Part shown: positions 8,771 through 18,598 of the stretch, piece after piece | Position numbering within the stretch: position 1 is the stretch's first letter | How the letters are laid out: every line of letters starts with the position of its first letter | Assembly: GCF_001445655.1 (NCBI RefSeq) | Contig: NZ_LNBE01000004.1 | Coordinates: 992,001 to 1,056,000, forward strand | Length of the DNA stretch: 64,000 nucleotides | Direction of reading: 5' to 3' | From: Streptomyces roseifaciens | GTDB lineage: Bacteria; Actinomycetota; Actinomycetes; Streptomycetales; Streptomycetaceae | Notes under the pieces: generated by a model | The model's database searches: none | Seen by the model: only the letters and a program-made list of their open reading frames with translations | Told to the model about the DNA's origin: nothing | Position numbers and translations under genes: made by a program

Positions 8771-9768
8771 CGGCAGCGGTGAAGGATGAAATCTCCCGGC
8801 TCCCCGTCACCCGCACCTGCTGCCGGAAAGCGGAGGTCTCGGCGATCCTGCGGTTCGCGGGTGGTCTGCACCTGGTCAGCGGGCGCATCGTGATCGAGGC
8901 GGAGCTGGACACCGGGATCGCCGCCCGGCGGCTGCGCAAGGACATCCTGGAGATCTTCGGACACGCCTCCGACCTGGTGGTGATGGCCCCCGGCGGACTG
9001 CGCCGCGGCAGCCGGTACGTGGTGCGGGTGGTGGCGGGCGGTGACCAGCTGGCGCGCCAGACCGGCCTGGTCGACGGCCGCGGCCGGCCGATCCGCGGGC
9101 TGCCCCCGCAGGTCGTCTCCGGGGCCACCTGCGACGCCGAGGCCGCCTGGCGGGGTGCCTTCCTCGCCCACGGCTCGCTCACCGAGCCCGGCCGCTCCTC
9201 CTCCCTGGAGGTGACCTGCCCCGGGCCCGAGGCGGCCCTGGCGCTGGTCGGTGCGGCCCGCCGGCTGCAGATCGCGGCCAAGGCGCGCGAGGTGCGCGGC
9301 GTCGACCGCGTGGTCGTCCGCGACGGCGATGCGATCGGCGCCCTGCTGACCCGCCTGGGCGCGCACGAGTCCGTGCTGGCCTGGGAGGAGCGCCGGATGC
9401 GCCGCGAGGTGCGGGCCACGGCCAACCGCCTCGCCAACTTCGACGACGCCAACCTGCGCCGCTCGGCCCGGGCCGCCGTCGCGGCGGGCGCCCGGGTGCA
9501 GCGGGCCCTGGAGATCCTCGGCGAGGAGGTGCCCGAGCACCTCGCGGCCGCGGGCCGGCTGCGCATGGAGCACAAGCAGGCGTCCCTGGAGGAGCTGGGC
9601 GCCCTGGCCGACCCGCCGCTGACCAAGGACGCCGTCGCCGGCCGGATCCGGCGCCTTCTCGCCATGGCCGACAAGCGCGCCCAGGACCTCGGCATCCCCG
9701 GCACCGAGTCCAACCTCTCCGACCTGTCGGACCTCTCGGAGGAGATGGCGGAGGGCATGGCGGGCTGA
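8761..9768 (+). CDS. whiA: WhiA sporulation transcription factor
   Basis: 335 residues with the two WhiA domains: an N-terminal LAGLIDADG homing-endonuclease-like domain without catalytic residues (from [14 protein letters not shown], containing RCCRKAE-type start [18 protein letters not shown]) and a C-terminal helix-turn-helix (~255-320; [25 protein letters not shown]). In Streptomyces WhiA works with WhiB to switch on cell-division genes such as ftsZ and ftsK in aerial hyphae; in other Gram-positives it affects division and chromosome segregation. ATG at 8761 is supported by homology. The C-terminal Ser/Asp repeats ([13 protein letters not shown]) are low-complexity. A secreted peptidase with a TTA codon follows 170 bp downstream. 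Confidence 0.97.
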   Translation: MAMTAAVKDEISRLPVTRTCCRKAEVSAILRFAGGLHLVSGRIVIEAELDTGIAARRLRKDILEIFGHASDLVVMAPGGLRRGSRYVVRVVAGGDQLARQTGLVDGRGRPIRGLPPQVVSGATCDAEAAWRGAFLAHGSLTEPGRSSSLEVTCPGPEAALALVGAARRLQIAAKAREVRGVDRVVVRDGDAIGALLTRLGAHESVLAWEERRMRREVRATANRLANFDDANLRRSARAAVAAGARVQRALEILGEEVPEHLAAAGRLRMEHKQASLEELGALADPPLTKDAVAGRIRRLLAMADKRAQDLGIPGTESNLSDLSDLSEEMAEGMAG

Positions 9769-9866
9769 TGCCCCGCACGGGCGCCGCCCGCAGCGCCGTC
9801 CCGTACAACCGGTACGTCGAGTCACCCCGCGCCGTGCAGGGCGCCGGAGTGGCTCTTTCTGCATCG

Positions 9867-9895
9867 TTGACATGATCATGCAGTCTCTCCAGTCT
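9867..9895 (+). promoter_or_regulatory. Likely promoter of the M14 carboxypeptidase gene
   Basis: A consensus -35 TTGACA at 9867-9872, a 17-bp spacer containing the perfect palindrome CATGATCATG (9871-9880), and CAGTCT at 9890-9895 as a weak -10. The gap 9769-9938 otherwise holds only a small GCGCC/GGCGC hairpin after whiA. The ribosome binding site AAGGGGGG lies just before the ATG at 9939. Confidence 0.4.
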
Positions 9896-9938
9896 GTCGT
9901 CCGTGCACTGACGTGGCAGACAACAGCAAGGGGGGCTC

Positions 9939-12380
9939 ATGAGACGCAGGACGAGATCGGTCCTCGCGGCGGCTTCGCTGCTCTTAGGCGGACTGGCCGC
10001 GGCACCCTTCGCCCACGCACAACCCGGTGCCGCGACGGCGGCGCGGGACGGCGACGGCGCACCGGCCGTCTGGACCGCCCGCATCACCGCCGGCCAGGTG
10101 CCGCTGCTCCTCGCGGCCGGCGTCGACGGCCACGAGCTGGCCGAGCGCCCGACCGGGACCAAGGCCGCCTCGGTCGAGCTCTACCTGACCGGCGAGCAGG
10201 CCCGCGAGCTGCGCTCCCGGGGCGTCGACCTCACCGAGAAGCGGATACCGCAGCGCACCGAGGAGCGCCTCAAGGCCGCGGGCGACGGCGTCTTCCGCCC
10301 GTACAGCGGCAGGAACGGCCTCCGGCAGGAGCTCCTGGACACGGCGAAGGCCCACCCCGGCCTCACCAAGGTCGTGACCATCGGCAAGACCGTCCGCGGC
10401 CAGGACATCCTCGCCCTGAAGCTGAGCAAGGACGCCCGCACCGCGCCCGACGGCCGCAAGCCCGCCGTGCTGTACATGTCCAACCAGCACGCCCGGGAGT
10501 GGATCACGCCCGAGATGACCAGGCGGCTGCTCCACCACTACCTCGACGCCTACGGCAAGGACGCCCGCGTCACCGACGTCGTGGACCGCGCCGAACTGTG
10601 GTTCGTCCTGTCCGCCAACCCCGACGGCTACGACCACACCTTCCAGAGCCCGGGCACCCGCCTGTGGCGCAAGAACCTGCGCGACAACAACGGCGACGGG
10701 AAGATCACCCCGGGCGACGGCGTCGACCTCAACCGCAACTTCTCCTTCAAGTGGGGCCACGACAACGAGGGTTCCTCGCCCCGCCCGGGCTCCGAGACCT
10801 ACCGCGGCACGGCCCCCGCCTCCGAGCCGGAGACGAAGGCGATCGACGCCTTCGAGAAGGCGCACCGCTTCAGCTACGCCGTCAACTACCACTCGGCCGC
10901 CGAACTGCTGCTCTACGGCGTCGGCTGGCAGGTCGCCACCCCCACCCCGGACGACGTCCTCTACAAGGCGCTGGCCGGCACGCCGGAGAAGTCCGCGATC
11001 CCGGGCTACCACCCGCAGGTCTCCTCCGAGCTCTACACGACCAACGGCGAGGCCGACGGGCACGCGGCGAACGTCAACGGGACGATGATGTTCACCCCCG
11101 AGATGTCGACCTGCCGCACCGCGTCGCAAGCCGACCCGAACGACCGCTGGAATCCGGGCGACTGCCCCTCGGCCTTCAGCTTCCCCGACGACGAGAAGCT
11201 GATCCAGCAGGAGTTCGCCAAGAACGTCCCCTTCGCGCTGTCCGTCGCCGAGACCGCCGTCAACCGCGAGGGCGCCGACCGGCCCCGCTCGGCCGTGGGC
11301 CTCTCCGCCCCGGACTTCACCCCGGACGCCTTCACCACCTCCTACGCGCTCGGCGACGAGCAGGAGGTCTCCGTCACCGCCCGCAAGAGCCTGCGCGACC
11401 TGCGCCTCAACTACCGCATCGACGGCGGGCGTACGCACACCGCCCCGCTGGAGGCGTGGAAGGGCGGCGACCGCTACGGCGGGCAGGACAGCATCCGCTT
11501 CGCCGAGTACCGCGCCTACGTCGAGGGCGCCGAGCCCGGCTCCCGCGTCCGGGTCTGGTACACCGGCCGGACGCGCGAGGGCAGGGCCACCGCCAGTGAA
11601 CCCTTCACGTACACCGTGGCGGACCGCCCCGAGGCCGACACCCTGGTGATCGCCGACGAGGGCGGGCCCGGCGCCGCCCGGCACACCGCCGCCTACACCG
11701 CGGCGCTGGCCGCGGCCGGCCGTGACGCCGCCGTGTGGGACGTGGCCGGCCAGGGCGCTCCGCACGCGCTCGGCGTGCTGGGCCACTTCAAGAGCGTCGT
11801 GTGGTACTCCGGCGGCAACCGGCCCGGCGGGGCCACGCTGACGGCCGTGCGGGACTTCGTCAACGAGGGCGGCAAGCTCGTCGCCGCGGGCAGGCAGGCG
11901 GGCGGCTACGGCGTCGTCGGCACCGCCGAGACGAACGATTTCAGCCAGTACTACCTGGGCGCGGGCAGCCGTCTGCAGCACCCCGCCCCGGCACGCTTCA
12001 CCGGCTCCGGCGCGCTCGCCGGCATCAGCGTCCGCCTCGGCGACGCCCCCGGCGACAAGCTGGACGCCGCGGGCTCGTACGCCCCCATTTCCGACGAGCT
12101 GCCGCCCGCCGACTTCCCCCAGTTCCGCAGCGAGGCCGCGGGCGCCTACGCGGCGGCCGGTCGGGCGGCGGGGAACCCGAACGGCGCAACCGGCGACCGC
12201 TGCACCGCATCCGGTGTCACGCTCCGTGACGAGACCTGCCCGGCGGCGGCGGACGCGCAGCGCGCGGCGGCCGTCTCCACCGCCGGCACGGTGCTCCTGG
12301 GCTTCGGCCTGCAGCACGTCCCGGACCCCGGAGAGAGGTCCGCGCTCATTAGTGCAGCACTGCGCTCTGTCAAGGGGTGA
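9939..12380 (+). CDS. Secreted M14-family zinc carboxypeptidase with a TTA codon
   Basis: 813 residues. Signal peptide MRRRTRSVLAAASLLLGG... with probable cleavage after AHA at 25-27; a ~90-residue propeptide-like region; then the M14 catalytic domain (~115-430): Zn ligands H184 and E187 in NQHAREW, H318 in NYHSAAE, GVDLNRNFSFKWG near 261-273, and the catalytic Glu388 in TMMFTPEMS. The remaining ~380 residues are beta-rich accessory domains, probably for substrate or wall binding. Codon 16, inside the signal peptide, is TTA (9984-9986). TTA is extremely rare in Streptomyces and needs the developmentally expressed bldA leucyl-tRNA, so translation is probably tied to development. The enzyme would trim C-terminal residues from extracellular peptides. 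Confidence 0.93.
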   Translation: MRRRTRSVLAAASLLLGGLAAAPFAHAQPGAATAARDGDGAPAVWTARITAGQVPLLLAAGVDGHELAERPTGTKAASVELYLTGEQARELRSRGVDLTEKRIPQRTEERLKAAGDGVFRPYSGRNGLRQELLDTAKAHPGLTKVVTIGKTVRGQDILALKLSKDARTAPDGRKPAVLYMSNQHAREWITPEMTRRLLHHYLDAYGKDARVTDVVDRAELWFVLSANPDGYDHTFQSPGTRLWRKNLRDNNGDGKITPGDGVDLNRNFSFKWGHDNEGSSPRPGSETYRGTAPASEPETKAIDAFEKAHRFSYAVNYHSAAELLLYGVGWQVATPTPDDVLYKALAGTPEKSAIPGYHPQVSSELYTTNGEADGHAANVNGTMMFTPEMSTCRTASQADPNDRWNPGDCPSAFSFPDDEKLIQQEFAKNVPFALSVAETAVNREGADRPRSAVGLSAPDFTPDAFTTSYALGDEQEVSVTARKSLRDLRLNYRIDGGRTHTAPLEAWKGGDRYGGQDSIRFAEYRAYVEGAEPGSRVRVWYTGRTREGRATASEPFTYTVADRPEADTLVIADEGGPGAARHTAAYTAALAAAGRDAAVWDVAGQGAPHALGVLGHFKSVVWYSGGNRPGGATLTAVRDFVNEGGKLVAAGRQAGGYGVVGTAETNDFSQYYLGAGSRLQHPAPARFTGSGALAGISVRLGDAPGDKLDAAGSYAPISDELPPADFPQFRSEAAGAYAAAGRAAGNPNGATGDRCTASGVTLRDETCPAAADAQRAAAVSTAGTVLLGFGLQHVPDPGERSALISAALRSVKG

Positions 12381-12402
12381 AGCCGCTCTACGGGCCCAGT
12401 GA

Positions 12403-13515
<1,113 letters not shown>

Positions 13516-13561
13516 TCTCTCTGCCCGCTGGTCGTACGATCACAGGCATCGGGATGTAGGG

Positions 13562-13605
13562 GACGGGGCTCGTACGACGCGATGGCGCGTCGTACGAGCC
13601 CCGTC
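13562..13605 (+). terminator. Perfect 20-bp hairpin between gap and pgk
   Basis: GACGGGGCTCGTACGACGCG at 13562-13581 is the exact complement of 13586-13605, with a 4-base loop ATGG. Stems this long and perfect are rare. It is not followed by a T-run, which is common for Streptomyces terminators. It should cut most gap transcripts, so pgk-tpiA would depend on read-through or on a promoter in the following 85 bp, where I see no clear one. Confidence 0.8.
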
Positions 13606-13692
13606 TCATGACTGTCCCCCAGCTACCGCTGGGAGGGGCCCCCATCCGGCTGGGCGGCGAGCCCCCACCTACGGACGTACCGGAGTCACCGC

Positions 13693-14904
13693 ATGAAGAC
13701 GATCGACGAACTCATCCAGGACGGTGTCGAGGGCAAGCGGATCTTCGTCCGCGCCGACCTCAACGTGCCGCTCGCCGGCACCACCATCACGGACGACGGC
13801 CGCATCCGCGCCGTCGCCCCGACGATTGCCAAGCTCGCCGCCGCAGGCGCCAAGGTGATCGTCGCCTCCCACCTGGGCCGTCCCAAGGGCGCCCCGGACC
13901 CCCAGTTCTCCCTCGCCCCCGCCGCCGCGCGGCTCGGCGAGATCCTGGGCAAGAAGGTCTCGTTCGCCACCGACACGGTCGGCGACAGCGCGAAGGCCAC
14001 CGTCGCCGCACTGGCGAACGGCGAGGTCACGCTGCTGGAGAACCTCCGCTTCAACGCGGGCGAGACCAGCAAGGACGACGCGGAGCGCGGCGCCTTCGCC
14101 GACGCCCTCGCGTCCCTGGCCGACCTGTACGTGGGCGACGGCTTCGGTGCCGTGCACCGCAAGCACGCCTCGGTCTTCGACCTCCCGGCGCGCCTGCCGC
14201 ACGCCGCCGGCGACCTGATCGCCACCGAGGTCGGCGTCCTGAAGAAGCTCACCGAGGACGTCGCGCGCCCCTACGTGGTGGTGCTCGGCGGCGCCAAGGT
14301 CTCCGACAAGCTGGGCGTCATCGACAACCTGCTGGAGAAGGCCGACCGCATCCTCATCGGCGGCGGCATGTCGTACACCTTCCTCAAGGCCAAGGGCCAC
14401 GAGGTCGGCATCTCGCTGCTGCAGGAGGACCAGATCCCGGTCTGCCTGGAGTACCTGGCCCGCGCCGAGAAGCGCGGCGTGGAGTTCGTCCTCCCCGTCG
14501 ACGTCCTGGTGTCGGCCGACTTCCCGGACCTGAAGACCAAGGCCCCGGCCAACCCGGAGCTCGTCGCCTCGGACGCCATCCCGGCGGACAAGGAGGGCCT
14601 GGACATCGGCCCGAAGACGCGCGAGCTCTACGCCTCGAAGCTCGCCGACGCCGGCACCGTCTTCTGGAACGGCCCGATGGGCGTCTTCGAGCACCCCGAC
14701 TACGCCAACGGCACCAAGGCCGTTGCCCAGGCCCTGCTGGAGTGCGACGGCTTCACCGTCGTCGGCGGTGGCGACTCGGCCGCGGCCGTGCGCACCCTGG
14801 GCTTCGACGAGAATGCTTTCGGCCACATTTCGACCGGCGGCGGCGCCAGCCTCGAATACCTCGAGGGCAAGACGCTCCCCGGCCTCGCCGCACTGGAGGA
14901 CTGA
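13693..14904 (+). CDS. pgk: Phosphoglycerate kinase
   Basis: 403 residues, standard length. N-terminal domain RVFVRADLNVPL-type motif (RIFVRADLNVPLAGTTITDDGR), SHLGRPKG substrate loop, LLENLRFNAGE, and C-terminal nucleotide-binding GGAKVSDKLGVI, GGGMSYTFLKA and VGGGDSAAAV. It transfers phosphate from 1,3-bisphosphoglycerate to ADP. ATG at 13693, 6 bases after GGAGT-type pairing. tpiA starts 6 bp beyond the stop, so the two are co-transcribed; gap upstream is separated by a strong hairpin. Confidence 0.97.
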   Translation: MKTIDELIQDGVEGKRIFVRADLNVPLAGTTITDDGRIRAVAPTIAKLAAAGAKVIVASHLGRPKGAPDPQFSLAPAAARLGEILGKKVSFATDTVGDSAKATVAALANGEVTLLENLRFNAGETSKDDAERGAFADALASLADLYVGDGFGAVHRKHASVFDLPARLPHAAGDLIATEVGVLKKLTEDVARPYVVVLGGAKVSDKLGVIDNLLEKADRILIGGGMSYTFLKAKGHEVGISLLQEDQIPVCLEYLARAEKRGVEFVLPVDVLVSADFPDLKTKAPANPELVASDAIPADKEGLDIGPKTRELYASKLADAGTVFWNGPMGVFEHPDYANGTKAVAQALLECDGFTVVGGGDSAAAVRTLGFDENAFGHISTGGGASLEYLEGKTLPGLAALED

Positions 14905-14910
14905 ACCACT

Positions 14911-15687
14911 GTGAGTGCACGTACCCCGCTGATGGCGGGCAACTGGAAGATGAACCTCAACCACCTCGAGGCCATCGCGCACGTCCAGAAGCTCGCCTTC
15001 GCGCTCGCCGACAAGGACTACGAGGGCACCGAGGTCGCCGTCCTGCCGCCCTTCACCGACCTCCGTTCGGTGCAGACGCTGGTCGACGGCGACAAGCTGA
15101 AGATCAAGTACGGCGCCCAGGACGTCTCGGCGTTCGACTCCGGCGCGTACACCGGTGAGATCTCCGGCGCCATGCTCGCCAAGCTGAAGTGCACCTACGT
15201 GGCGATCGGGCACTCCGAGCGCCGCCAGTACCACGGCGAGGGCGACGAGATCTGCAACGCCAAGGTCAAGGCCGCCTACCGGCACGGGCTCACCCCGATC
15301 CTGTGCGTCGGCGAGGGCCTGGACGTCCGCAAGGCCGGCGGCCAGGTCGCGCACACCCTCGCGCAGGTCGACGGCGCCCTCAAGGACGTCCCCGCCGAGC
15401 AGGCGGAGACCATCGTCATCGCCTACGAGCCCGTGTGGGCCATCGGCACCGGCGAGGTCGCCACGCCGGAGGACGCCCAGGAGGTCTGCGGTGCCATCCG
15501 CGGCCGCCTCGCCGAGCTCTACGGCCGTGAGGTCGCCGACAAGATCCGCATCCAGTACGGCGGCTCCGTCAAGTCCGGCAACATCGCCGCGATCATGGCG
15601 CAGCCCGACGTCGACGGCGCGCTGATCGGCGGCGCCGCGCTGGACGTGGACGACTTCGTCAAGATCGTCCGCTTCCGCGACCAGTAG
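14911..15687 (+). CDS. tpiA: Triosephosphate isomerase
   Basis: 258 residues. Signature regions are intact: NWKMNLNH (Lys13-type), catalytic His in [10 protein letters not shown], catalytic Glu in [13 protein letters not shown], and the phosphate-binding YGGSVKSGN and GGAALD near the C-terminus. Interconverts dihydroxyacetone phosphate and glyceraldehyde-3-phosphate. GTG start 6 bp after the pgk stop. Ends with TAG. Confidence 0.97.
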   Translation: MSARTPLMAGNWKMNLNHLEAIAHVQKLAFALADKDYEGTEVAVLPPFTDLRSVQTLVDGDKLKIKYGAQDVSAFDSGAYTGEISGAMLAKLKCTYVAIGHSERRQYHGEGDEICNAKVKAAYRHGLTPILCVGEGLDVRKAGGQVAHTLAQVDGALKDVPAEQAETIVIAYEPVWAIGTGEVATPEDAQEVCGAIRGRLAELYGREVADKIRIQYGGSVKSGNIAAIMAQPDVDGALIGGAALDVDDFVKIVRFRDQ

Positions 15688-15696
15688 CAGCGCTAT

Positions 15697-15716
15697 GACG
15701 AGGACTCCTCCTCGTC
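15697..15716 (+). terminator. Hairpin after tpiA
   Basis: GACGAGGA (15697-15704) pairs with TCCTCGTC (15709-15716) over CTCC, 10 bp after the tpiA stop. A second, GC-rich inverted repeat containing GGCGT-TTTC-ACGCC follows at about 15738-15751. Either could attenuate read-through into secG. Confidence 0.5.
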
Positions 15717-15795
15717 GTACCCTGTCGGGGCCGGGACCGGCGTTTTCACGCCGCCCCGGCCCTCACCATCGACGTCCGAGAGAGTTGGTCCAGCC

Positions 15796-16032
15796 GTGGT
15801 CATGGGGTTCTCGATCGCCCTCATCATCTTCAGCGTGCTGATGATGATGCTGGTGCTCATGCACAAGGGGAAGGGCGGCGGCCTGTCCGATATGTTCGGC
15901 GGCGGCATGCAGTCCTCCGTCGGCGGTTCCTCCGTCGCCGAGCGGAACCTCGACCGCATCACCGTGGTCGTCGGTCTGCTGTGGTTCGCGTGCATCGTCG
16001 CGCTCGGCCTGCTGATGAAGCTCGATAGCTGA
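15796..16032 (+). CDS. secG: SecG preprotein translocase subunit
   Basis: 78 residues with two membrane helices: about 5-23 (FSIALIIFSVLMMMLVLMH) and 53-73 (ITVVVGLLWFACIVALGLLM), joined by a Gly/Ser-rich cytoplasmic loop (GKGGGLSDMFGGGM), the standard SecG arrangement. SecG assists SecYE translocation at the inner membrane. GTG at 15796 follows GAGAGTT; the ATG three codons in (15802) is an alternative. secG after tpiA is the normal actinobacterial arrangement. Confidence 0.95.
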   Translation: MVMGFSIALIIFSVLMMMLVLMHKGKGGGLSDMFGGGMQSSVGGSSVAERNLDRITVVVGLLWFACIVALGLLMKLDS

Positions 16033-16098
16033 CGTACCGTCGTGAACGCGGCCTATCATTGGGGTCGCGTCCTCGCGGCCGGGCTGTAACTCCTGCCA

Positions 16099-16127
16099 CT
16101 GGACGCGCGTTGGGCCTTACGTAGACT
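16099..16127 (+). promoter_or_regulatory. Possible promoter of the RbpA-like gene
   Basis: TAGACT at 16122-16127 is a good -10; CTGGAC at 16099-16104, 17 bp upstream, is only a partial -35. The gap 16033-16193 shows no other clear element. I looked for a sigma-R type GGAAT-N18-GTT pattern and did not find it. Confidence 0.3.
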
Positions 16128-16193
16128 GGGGCGCCCGCAGCGGAACCATCGGTTCAGATGATCCGCAGCACCATTACGCAGGGAGTTACGACC

Positions 16194-16529
16194 GTGGCAA
16201 GTGGCAACGCGATCCGGGGAAGCCGGGTCGGAGCGGGGCCGATGGGTGAGGCCGAGCGGGGCGAGTCCGCGCCGCGCCTCCGCATCTCCTTCTGGTGCTC
16301 TAACGGGCACGAGACGCAGCCGAGCTTCGCCAGCGACGCACAGGTACCGGACACCTGGGACTGCCCGCGCTGCGGCTTCCCGGCCGGCCAGGACCGGGAC
16401 AGTCCGCCGGACCCGCCGCGCACCGAGCCGTACAAGACGCATCTCGCGTACGTCCGGGAGCGGCGCAGCGACGCCGACGGCGAGGCCATCCTCGCGGAGG
16501 CGCTCGCCAAGCTCCGCGGAGAGATCTGA
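16194..16529 (+). CDS. RbpA-family RNA polymerase-binding protein (paralogue)
   Basis: 111 residues with the RbpA pattern: a basic N-terminus (NAIRGSRVGAG), a small central domain with C35, H39, C57 and C60 (FWCSNGHE...WDCPRCG) that could hold zinc, and a helical C-terminus with the ...TH..YVRERRSDADGEAILAEALAKLR pattern that in RbpA contacts the primary sigma factor. RbpA stabilises the RNA polymerase-HrdB complex and open promoter. Compared with the main S. coelicolor RbpA as I remember it, this protein diverges in the middle and lacks the long C-terminal tail, so it is probably the second, RbpB-type paralogue. GTG 16194 is chosen over an earlier ATG (16158), which would add residues with no family match. 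Confidence 0.75.
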   Translation: MASGNAIRGSRVGAGPMGEAERGESAPRLRISFWCSNGHETQPSFASDAQVPDTWDCPRCGFPAGQDRDSPPDPPRTEPYKTHLAYVRERRSDADGEAILAEALAKLRGEI

Positions 16530-16547
16530 TTCGCGGCGACATTCAAG

Positions 16548-16576
16548 GAAGCGGCACCCCTCGTGGGTGCCGTTTC
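16548..16576 (+). terminator. Terminator between the RbpA-like gene and pgi
   Basis: GAAGCGGCACCC (16548-16559) pairs with GGGTGCCGTTTC (16565-16576), 12 bp with one G-T pair and a 5-nt loop, ending in a T-rich tail TTTCGTCTT. It is the most canonical intrinsic terminator in the window. Confidence 0.85.
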
Positions 16577-16637
16577 GTCTTGCGCTCGAACCGACCGCAG
16601 ATCAATTAGGTTGGAGGGCGGCGGGGCAGTTACGAGA

Positions 16638-18311
16638 ATGAATGGGCTGATGTCCGAGATGAACGCAGAGGACCGCACCAGGCTGGACCGGACCCCGGAG
16701 TGGAACGCTCTGGCCAAGCACCGGGACGAGCTGGGGGAGGTGCACCTGCGCGAGCTCTTCGCGGACGATCCGCGACGCGCCGAGAAGTACGCGCTCACCG
16801 TCGGCGACCTCCATCTGGACTACTCCAAGCACCTCGTCACCGACGAGACCCTGCGCCTGCTGCGCGAGCTGGCGGCCGCCGCGGACGTGGCCGGGCTGCG
16901 CGACGCCATGTTCCGCGGCGAGAAGATCAACACCACCGAGGGCCGCGCCGTGCTGCACACCGCGCTGCGCGCCCCGGAGTCCGCCGTCGTCAAGGTCGAC
17001 GGCGAGAACGTGGTCCCGGCGGTCCACGCCGTGCTGCGCAAGATGCAGGTCTTCACCGACCGGGTGCGCAGCGGCGACTGGAAGGGCCACACCGGAAAGC
17101 GCGTCAAGAACATCGTCAACATCGGTATCGGCGGCTCCGACCTCGGTCCGGCGATGGCCTACGAGGCGCTGCGCGCCTACACCGCCCGCGACCTGACGTT
17201 CCGTTTCGTCTCCAACGTGGACGGCGCGGACCTGCACGAGGCCGTGCGCGACCTGGACGCCGCCGAGACGCTGTTCATCGTCGCCTCCAAGACGTTCACG
17301 ACGATCGAGACCATCACCAACGCCACCTCCGCGCGGAACTGGCTCCTGGACCGGCTGGGCGCCGGCGAGGAGGCCGTCGCCAAGCACTTCGTGGCCCTGT
17401 CGACGAACGAGGAGAAGGTCTCCGAGTTCGGCATCGACACGGCCAACATGTTCGAGTTCTGGGACTGGGTCGGCGGCCGCTACTCCTACGACTCGGCCAT
17501 CGGGCTCTCCCTGATGCTCGCCGTCGGCCCGGACCACTTCCGCGAGATGCTCGCCGGCTTCCACCTCGTCGACGAGCACTTCCGCACGGCCCCGCCGGAG
17601 GAGAACGCCCCGCTGCTGCTCGGCCTCCTCGGCATCTGGTACGGCAATTTCCACGACGCGCAGTCGCACGCCGTGCTGCCCTACAGCCACTACCTGTCGA
17701 AGTTCGCGGCCTACCTGCAGCAGCTGGACATGGAGTCCAACGGCAAGTCCGTCGACCGCGAGGGACGGCCCGTCAACTGGCAGACCGGGCCCGTCGTGTG
17801 GGGCACGCCGGGCACCAACGGTCAGCACGCGTATTACCAGTTGATCCACCAGGGCACGAAGCTGATCCCCGCGGACCTCATCGGCTTCGCCAAGCCCGTG
17901 GACGACCTGGAGCCGGGGCTGGTGGCCCAGCACGACCTGCTGATGGCGAACCTGTTCGCGCAGGGGCAGGCGCTGGCCTTCGGCAAGACGCCGGAAGAGG
18001 TCGCGGCGGAGGGCGTGCCGGCCGAGCTCGTCGCGCACAAGACCTTCCGGGGGAACCGCCCCACGACGACGATCCTCGCGGACGAGCTGAGCCCGTCCGT
18101 GCTCGGTCAGCTCATCGCACTGTACGAGCACAAGGTCTTCGTCCAGGGCGCGATCTGGAACATCGACTCCTTCGACCAGTGGGGCGTCGAGCTCGGCAAG
18201 GTCCTCGCGAAGCGGGTGGAGCCGGCACTCACGTCCGGCGCGGAGGTTCCGGGGCTGGACGCGTCGACGGCGGCCCTGGTCGCCCGCTACCGCGAGCTGC
18301 GGGGCCGCTGA
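16638..18311 (+). CDS. pgi: Glucose-6-phosphate isomerase
   Basis: 557 residues, the long (eukaryote/E. coli-like) class. Signatures: [44 protein letters not shown] (second PGI signature region), ESNGKSVDR and the C-terminal [10 protein letters not shown]. It interconverts glucose-6-phosphate and fructose-6-phosphate, the branch point between glycolysis and the pentose-phosphate operon transcribed toward it. Start choice: ATG 16638 follows GGAGGGCGG by ~15 bases; ATGs at 16650 and 16659 are nearer to where homology starts ([12 protein letters not shown]) and cannot be excluded. Confidence 0.96.
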   Translation: MNGLMSEMNAEDRTRLDRTPEWNALAKHRDELGEVHLRELFADDPRRAEKYALTVGDLHLDYSKHLVTDETLRLLRELAAAADVAGLRDAMFRGEKINTTEGRAVLHTALRAPESAVVKVDGENVVPAVHAVLRKMQVFTDRVRSGDWKGHTGKRVKNIVNIGIGGSDLGPAMAYEALRAYTARDLTFRFVSNVDGADLHEAVRDLDAAETLFIVASKTFTTIETITNATSARNWLLDRLGAGEEAVAKHFVALSTNEEKVSEFGIDTANMFEFWDWVGGRYSYDSAIGLSLMLAVGPDHFREMLAGFHLVDEHFRTAPPEENAPLLLGLLGIWYGNFHDAQSHAVLPYSHYLSKFAAYLQQLDMESNGKSVDREGRPVNWQTGPVVWGTPGTNGQHAYYQLIHQGTKLIPADLIGFAKPVDDLEPGLVAQHDLLMANLFAQGQALAFGKTPEEVAAEGVPAELVAHKTFRGNRPTTTILADELSPSVLGQLIALYEHKVFVQGAIWNIDSFDQWGVELGKVLAKRVEPALTSGAEVPGLDASTAALVARYRELRGR

Positions 18312-18598
18312 CGCGGGGCCGCTGGGGCGCTCGGCCTGAGGGGGATCCGGCACCGCCGGACTGCGCCGTAGGGGTTGCGCGCCGTCGCGGCGGGAGGAAG
18401 CCCAGTCCCGCCCGCCCCTTTCCGAAACCCCCGCGGGGGGGCTGGGGGCTTGCCCCCAGGAAACGGTGAAAGGGTGGGGCCCCGGGGCCTCTTCCTCCGC
18501 CGTGACGGCACGCAACCACCGCCGATGCATCCGGCGGTGCCAAGACAACGGCCCGGCCCCCGAACAGACGGGGAGCCGGGCCGTTGTCGTGCGTACCG
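18312..18598. other. Convergent intergenic region with palindromic repeats
   Basis: 287 bp between pgi and pgl with no gene. It holds GGCACCGCCGG and GTTGCGCGCCGTCGCGGCGGGA elements that recur at other intergenic sites in this window, a hairpin CTGGGGGC-TT-GCCCCCAG at 18442-18459, and the start of a dispersed-repeat copy (CTTCCTCCGCCG at 18491 to CCGGCGGTGCC at 18541) leading into the terminator. Confidence 0.7.
18544..18588. terminator. Bidirectional terminator pgi / pgl
   Basis: GACAACGGCCCGGC (18544-18557) is the exact complement of GCCGGGCCGTTGTC (18575-18588), a 14-bp stem. It lies between convergent genes, 10 bp from the pgl stop, and should serve both strands. Confidence 0.8.

Noticed and set aside
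16033..16193. Sigma-R promoter before the RbpA-like gene
   Set aside because: I searched by eye for GGAAT-N18-GTT and found no match at a suitable distance.
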